Made by a program: the position numbers and the translations under genes
Part shown: piece after piece, positions 59,992-64,000 of the stretch
Layout of the letters: every line of letters starts with the position of its first letter
How positions within the stretch are numbered: the first letter of the stretch is position 1
The notes under the pieces: generated by a model
Seen by the model: only the letters and a program-made list of their open reading frames with translations
What the model was told of the DNA's origin: nothing
The model's database searches: none
NCBI RefSeq assembly: GCF_041596335.1
Contig: NZ_JBFHIT010000021.1
Coordinates: forward strand, 9,489-73,488
Direction of reading: 5' to 3'
Length of the DNA: 64,000 nucleotides
DNA from: Mangrovibacterium sp041596335
Lineage (GTDB): Bacteria; Bacteroidota; Bacteroidia; Bacteroidales; Prolixibacteraceae

Positions 59992-60540
59992 ATGGATCAA
60001 AGCAAAATCACAGTCCGTTACGCAAAAGCCTTTTTCACCCTTGCCAAAGAGAAAAATCAGCTGGATTCCCTCAAAAAGGACATTGAACTGATCTTTAGCC
60101 TGTGTCAGGAAAGTGACGATTTCAGACATCTTCTGCAAAGTCCGGTGGTAAAGACTTCACAAAAACTAACATTCATGCAGGCTGTTTTCACGAAGAAAAT
60201 CGATCTGCTGACTCTTAAATTTCTGGAGCTTATTACAAGCAACAAAAGAGAGATTCATTTACCCGGAATATGCCGCAATGTATTAAATCTGTATCGTCAG
60301 GATCAAGGAATTAAGTCGGCTATTGTTACCACCGCAACCGAATTAAACGCGACAATTTTTGCACAAGTCAAGGAGCTGCTGGAAGTCGAACTCAAATCCC
60401 CAATCGAGCTCAGTAAGCAGGTAAATCCCGACTTGATCGGAGGCTTTATCATCCGAATTGATGATCAGCAGGTTGACACCAGCATCGCGACTCAATTGCG
60501 AAAAGTGAGAGCAAAATTATTACAATCCGAAGTTAAATAG
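59992..60540 (+). CDS. atpH: F0F1 ATP synthase subunit delta
   Basis: 182-residue OSCP-like subunit that links the b stalk to F1. The N-terminal helical bundle begins TVRYAKAFFTLAKEKNQLDS. The C-terminal part has DLIGGFIIRIDDQQVDTSIA, the family signature. It lies between atpF and atpA with very short gaps. Confidence 0.95.
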   Translation: MDQSKITVRYAKAFFTLAKEKNQLDSLKKDIELIFSLCQESDDFRHLLQSPVVKTSQKLTFMQAVFTKKIDLLTLKFLELITSNKREIHLPGICRNVLNLYRQDQGIKSAIVTTATELNATIFAQVKELLEVELKSPIELSKQVNPDLIGGFIIRIDDQQVDTSIATQLRKVRAKLLQSEVK

Positions 60541-60554
60541 AAATAAATATAACA

Positions 60555-62132
60555 ATGGCTAATATAAAACCTGCTGAAGTATCTGCGATACTTAAACAAC
60601 AACTGGAAGGATTCAAGTCGGCGGCTGAACTGGAAGAAGTAGGCACCGTACTTACTGTGGGTGATGGCATTGCCCGCATTTACGGATTATCCAATGTTGA
60701 ATCGAATGAAATGATTGAATTCGACAGTGGAATAAAAGGCATCGTACTAAACCTTGAAGAAGACAACGTTGGTGCGGTATTGCTTGGACCATCGGAAGAA
60801 ATTAAAGAAGGAGATACTGTTAAACGTCTTCAGCGAATTGCCTCAATTGAAGTAGGTGAAGGTGTTTTAGGCCGCGTAGTCAATACGATTGGAGCGCCAA
60901 TTGACGGTAAAGGAGCCATTGCCGGTAAAAAATATGAGATGCCGCTTGAGCGAAAGGCTCCGGGAGTAATCTTTCGTCAACCGGTAAAAGAACCGCTGCA
61001 AACCGGGATTAAAGCTATTGATGCAATGATTCCCATCGGTCGTGGACAGCGGGAATTGATTATTGGTGACCGCCAAACCGGAAAGACAGCCGTTGCCATT
61101 GATACCATCATCAATCAACACGAGAACTTTGAGGCAGGAAAACCGGTTTACTGTATTTATGTTGCAGTTGGCCAAAAAGGTTCTACTGTAGCCAACATCG
61201 CATCCACTCTTGAGAAACACGGAGCGATGAAATACACTGTAATCGTATCGGCTACCGCAGCTGATCCGGCAGCTTTGCAATTTTACGCCCCATATGCTGG
61301 AGCAGCTATTGGAGAGTATTTTCGGGATACCGGCCGCGATGCCCTAATCATTTACGATGACCTGTCGAAACAAGCGGTCTCCTATCGTGAAGTTTCACTG
61401 TTACTTCGTCGCCCGCCAGGCCGTGAAGCCTATCCGGGTGATGTTTTCTACCTTCACTCCCGCTTGTTGGAACGCGCGGCAAAAATCATCAACTCAGATG
61501 AGATCGCGGCCAACATGAACGATTTGCCAGAATCTCTCAAACCGATTGTAAAGGGTGGTGGTTCGTTAACCGCCTTGCCCATTATTGAGACTCAGGCAAG
61601 TGATGTTTCCGCCTATATCCCTACCAACGTAATTTCGATTACCGATGGTCAGATTTTCCTCGAATCAAACCTGTTCAACTCAGGAGTTCGACCGGCGATC
61701 AACGTAGGTATTTCCGTCTCGCGTGTGGGTGGTAATGCCCAGGTAAAAGCCATGAAGAAAATTGCCGGAACGCTGAAACTTGACCAGGCCCAGTTCCGCG
61801 AACTGGAAGCTTTCTCGAAATTCGGTTCCGACCTTGATGCCGCAACCATGCGCGTTCTGGACAAAGGCCGAAAAAACGTAGAAATTCTAAAACAAGGGCA
61901 ATATATGCCGATGAAGATCGAGCACCAAATTGCCATCATTTACTGCGGAGCCAAGGAGTTATTGAGAAAAGTCCCCATCGACAAAATCAAAGAATTTGAA
62001 AAAGGATTCCTCGAATTGATGGAGATGCAATATCGCTCAACTTTAGATGAACTTCGTAAAGGAAACCTGACTGACTCAGGAATCGCAATCATTGAAAAAG
62101 TTGCAGCGGAAGTAGCAGCACGATTTAAATAA
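60555..62132 (+). CDS. atpA: F0F1 ATP synthase subunit alpha
   Basis: Non-catalytic nucleotide-binding subunit of F1, 525 residues. Walker A is GDRQTGKTAVA near residue 172; DALIIYDDLSKQAVSYREVS is the Walker B region; RRPPGREAYPGDVFYLHSRL and the Arg finger segment VGISVSRVGGNAQ are conserved. The beta subunit gene (atpD) is not in this window; in many Bacteroidota atpD-atpC sit elsewhere. Confidence 0.98.
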   Translation: MANIKPAEVSAILKQQLEGFKSAAELEEVGTVLTVGDGIARIYGLSNVESNEMIEFDSGIKGIVLNLEEDNVGAVLLGPSEEIKEGDTVKRLQRIASIEVGEGVLGRVVNTIGAPIDGKGAIAGKKYEMPLERKAPGVIFRQPVKEPLQTGIKAIDAMIPIGRGQRELIIGDRQTGKTAVAIDTIINQHENFEAGKPVYCIYVAVGQKGSTVANIASTLEKHGAMKYTVIVSATAADPAALQFYAPYAGAAIGEYFRDTGRDALIIYDDLSKQAVSYREVSLLLRRPPGREAYPGDVFYLHSRLLERAAKIINSDEIAANMNDLPESLKPIVKGGGSLTALPIIETQASDVSAYIPTNVISITDGQIFLESNLFNSGVRPAINVGISVSRVGGNAQVKAMKKIAGTLKLDQAQFRELEAFSKFGSDLDAATMRVLDKGRKNVEILKQGQYMPMKIEHQIAIIYCGAKELLRKVPIDKIKEFEKGFLELMEMQYRSTLDELRKGNLTDSGIAIIEKVAAEVAARFK

Positions 62133-62181
62133 TTGAAAGGATCCCGGAGCCTCACTTTCGGGTTAAGCATAGATTATTGAA

Positions 62182-63063
62182 ATGGCCAGTTTAAAAGAAA
62201 TACGAACGCGAATTGCATCGGTAAAAACAACCCGACAGGTTACCAGTGCCATGAAAATGGTTTCGGCTGCAAAATTGAAAAAGGCTCAGGACTCAATCCT
62301 TCAAATCAGGCCATATGCAGACAAACTGCATCATATTTTGCAAACATTGAGCGCCAGTCTGGACGACTCCGTTGAATCGGTCTTCACGCAACAACGTATG
62401 CCTGAACGGGTTTTGATAGTACTCATTACCTCAAACCGGGGGTTGTGTGGCGCTTTTAACTCGTCGATCTCGAAAACAGCGACCGAATTAGCGACAACAA
62501 AATATCGTCGCCAACTGAACGCCGGCAATGTTCATTTCCTATCCGTTGGAAAACAGGGTGAAAAATATCTGAAATCGCGCGGTTTTTATTTAATCGCACA
62601 AGCCAATGAGATTTTTGATTCATTGACTTTTGATCGGGCTTCCATATTGGCCAAAAACCTGATGGAAGATTTTGTTACAGAAACCTACGACCGAATTGAT
62701 CTGGTATATAACGAGTTTATTAACGCGGCAGCACAAGAATGTATCGTTGAACAATTTTTGCCGGTTCAACAAGAGCCAGAGAAATCGGGCAAATCAGCCA
62801 ATCACAATTACATCTACGAACCAGGAATTGAAGAGATTGTTAACGAATTGATCCCCCGATCGCTTAAGACTCAGTTTTTTAAAGCCCTGTTGGATTCAAA
62901 TGCATCCGAACACGGAGCTCGAATGACCGCTATGCACAAGGCAACCGACAACGCGACCGATCTGATTAAGGACCTCACTCTAACCTTCAATAAAGCTCGT
63001 CAGGCTGCCATTACGAACGAAATTCTCGAGGTTACAAATGGAGCGGAAGCCCTAAACGGATAA
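62182..63063 (+). CDS. atpG: F0F1 ATP synthase subunit gamma
   Basis: Central rotor stalk subunit, 293 residues. The start MASLKEIRTRIASVKTTRQV and the C-terminal helix MTAMHKATDNATDLIKDLTL with FNKARQAAITNEILEV are family hallmarks. It is the last gene of this ATP synthase operon and is followed by a terminator. Confidence 0.97.
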   Translation: MASLKEIRTRIASVKTTRQVTSAMKMVSAAKLKKAQDSILQIRPYADKLHHILQTLSASLDDSVESVFTQQRMPERVLIVLITSNRGLCGAFNSSISKTATELATTKYRRQLNAGNVHFLSVGKQGEKYLKSRGFYLIAQANEIFDSLTFDRASILAKNLMEDFVTETYDRIDLVYNEFINAAAQECIVEQFLPVQQEPEKSGKSANHNYIYEPGIEEIVNELIPRSLKTQFFKALLDSNASEHGARMTAMHKATDNATDLIKDLTLTFNKARQAAITNEILEVTNGAEALNG

Positions 63064-63090
63064 GGGATTTCATTCAACTCCTATAAATTT

Positions 63091-63126
63091 AAAGGCCGTC
63101 TCAAAATAATACTTGGGACGGCCTTT
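63091..63126 (+). terminator. Terminator of the ATP synthase operon
   Basis: AAAGGCCGTCTC pairs with GGGACGGCCTTT (one G-U pair) around a 12-base loop and is followed by ATTTTAT. Confidence 0.85.
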
Positions 63127-63341
63127 ATTTTATGACCCAGCTCGAGGCTGTTCAATTGTGGATTCAACTCAGGTTAGGCCGCGATGCAGCTAAATAGCTC
63201 TATTTGGCACTTTTTAGAGTGCTCAGCGAAGAAAACCAGCCAGCCCTACCTCTCTGCCCCATCCGGTTGTCATCAGCTCTTAAATCGAAAATTACTGAGC
63301 AATCAACAAAACAACACTCGTCATGTGTACATACCAAACAA
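63127..63341. other. Gap between atpG and tsf
   Basis: Space between two convergent operons with a terminator at each side. A plus-strand ORF here has low-complexity, unconvincing codon use and is not accepted. Nothing else was seen. Confidence 0.5.
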
Positions 63342-63369
63342 AAGAGGCCATCCGAATGGATGGCCTCTT
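63342..63369 (-). terminator. Terminator of tsf
   Basis: A perfect 12-bp stem (AAGAGGCCATCC and complement) around GAAT, 24 bases after the tsf stop on the minus strand, followed there by TTTGTTTGG. Confidence 0.9.
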
Positions 63370-63393
63370 GAGAATATATTTCGCGTATATAAC

Positions 63394-64000
63394 TTATTCA
63401 GCTAATGCAAAACGAATAAATCCGGTAGCTGTCAAACCTTTACTGCAAGACTCCAAGTATTCTTTTACAGAAACTTTGTTATCTTTTACGAAGGCTTGGT
63501 TTAACAGAGTGTTTTCTTTGAAGAATTTAGCCAAAGAACCTTGAGCAATCTTATCTAACATTGCTTCCGGTTTTCCTTCCTGACGGAATTTTTCTTTCGC
63601 GATTTCCAATTCTTTCTCAATCACTTCCTGAGAAACAAAATCCTTATCAACAGCAACAGGGTTCATAGCCGCAACTTGCATTGCGATATCTTTAGCTACT
63701 TGTCCGTCAACATTTTCCTGGTTGAAACCTACTAAAGTTGCCAATTGGTTCCCTGGGTGAATATAGGCTACTACAGAAGCAGCTTCGATACAACCAAAGT
63801 ATGACAAGTCGATTTTCTCACCGATCACACCGGTCTGTTCGGTGATGTGATCAGTTAACGTACGACCATCTAAAGTTAAGGCTTTCAATGCGTCAAGATC
63901 AGCCGGTTTGTTAGCAATAGCAACATCAAGGAAGCTTTGAGTTAAAGCTACGAAACCTTCGTTTTTAGCAACGAAGTCAGTTTCACAGTTCAACACAACA
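63394..64000 (-). CDS. tsf: Elongation factor Ts, C-terminal part
   Basis: Nucleotide exchange factor for EF-Tu. About 202 C-terminal residues are in the window, beginning VVLNCETDFVAKNEGFVAL (the conserved core that contacts EF-Tu) and continuing through the dimerisation region to FIRFALAE at the stop. The N-terminal UBA-like domain and the start codon lie beyond 64000. The rpsB gene usually precedes tsf and would be expected outside the window. Confidence 0.95.
   Translation of the reverse strand, partial: VVLNCETDFVAKNEGFVALTQSFLDVAIANKPADLDALKALTLDGRTLTDHITEQTGVIGEKIDLSYFGCIEAASVVAYIHPGNQLATLVGFNQENVDGQVAKDIAMQVAAMNPVAVDKDFVSQEVIEKELEIAKEKFRQEGKPEAMLDKIAQGSLAKFFKENTLLNQAFVKDNKVSVKEYLESCSKGLTATGFIRFALAE

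Noticed and set aside
63184..63405. Plus-strand ORF between atpG and tsf
   Set aside because: Runs through the tsf terminator hairpin and has an unlikely composition; no protein-like pattern.

Overview
The window comes from the chromosome of a Bacteroidota bacterium. Supporting signs are Bacteroidota-restricted families (DUF4837, DUF4834, DUF3098, DUF4230, DUF5675), an adenosylcobalamin-dependent ribonucleotide reductase, an F-type ATPase operon in the order a-c-b-delta-alpha-gamma without beta and epsilon, weak Shine-Dalgarno sequences, and -7 boxes of the TAnnTTTG type. A member of the Marinilabiliales/Prolixibacteraceae is my guess from overall gene style; the sequence alone does not prove it. 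No IS element, prophage, CRISPR array or rRNA operon was found.

Layout. 1-3.9 kb: end of a polysaccharide flippase, a GT4 glycosyltransferase, rnhB and kbl. 3.9-8.4 kb: a tight five-gene plus-strand operon (endolysin-like amidase with SH3b, DUF5675 protein, four-helix membrane protein, DUF4230 lipoprotein, DUF4230-like membrane protein). 8.4-14.4 kb: a minus-strand tripartite efflux operon (ABC ATPase, two MacB-type permeases, HlyD-type adaptor, TolC). 14.4-20.2 kb: an AT-rich accessory stretch holding two small-peptide cassettes with double-glycine leaders, two CPBP proteases, an HTH regulator, an 82-residue membrane protein and several gene relics, closed by an initiator tRNA-Met. 20.4-25.3 kb: envelope genes (M23 peptidase, dxr, rseP, tatA, DUF4837). 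25.3-36.9 kb, minus strand: nrdJ, waaA, rnhA, queA, truB, uppP, DUF3098, ftsX, YfhO. 37-45.6 kb: surface polysaccharide genes, including a complete wbpE-D-A-B-like block for a 2,3-diacetamido uronic acid sugar. 45.6-63.9 kb: mostly housekeeping (glyS, pyrH, frr, dxs, DUF177-rpmF-fabH, bactofilin, ATP synthase, tsf).

The most interesting region is 14.9-18.5 kb. Four unannotated ORFs of 51-58 codons sit in two tandem pairs, all encoding leaders that end in GG and most starting MKEL(D/T)K. Each pair follows one copy of a nearly identical ~170 bp control region with dyad symmetry. Pair A is followed by two CPBP-family membrane proteases, pair B by a small membrane protein; both kinds of neighbour fit immunity roles. 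A small HTH protein lies just upstream, and before it is a 46-codon relic that looks like the C-terminus of an ABC exporter. I read this as an uncharacterised two-peptide (class IIb-like) bacteriocin or signalling-peptide locus whose local exporter has been lost. The mature peptides are acidic, unlike typical cationic bacteriocins.

A second candidate system is the five-gene amidase/DUF5675/DUF4230 operon at 3.9-8.4 kb, which resembles a lysis cassette but has no phage structural genes around it.
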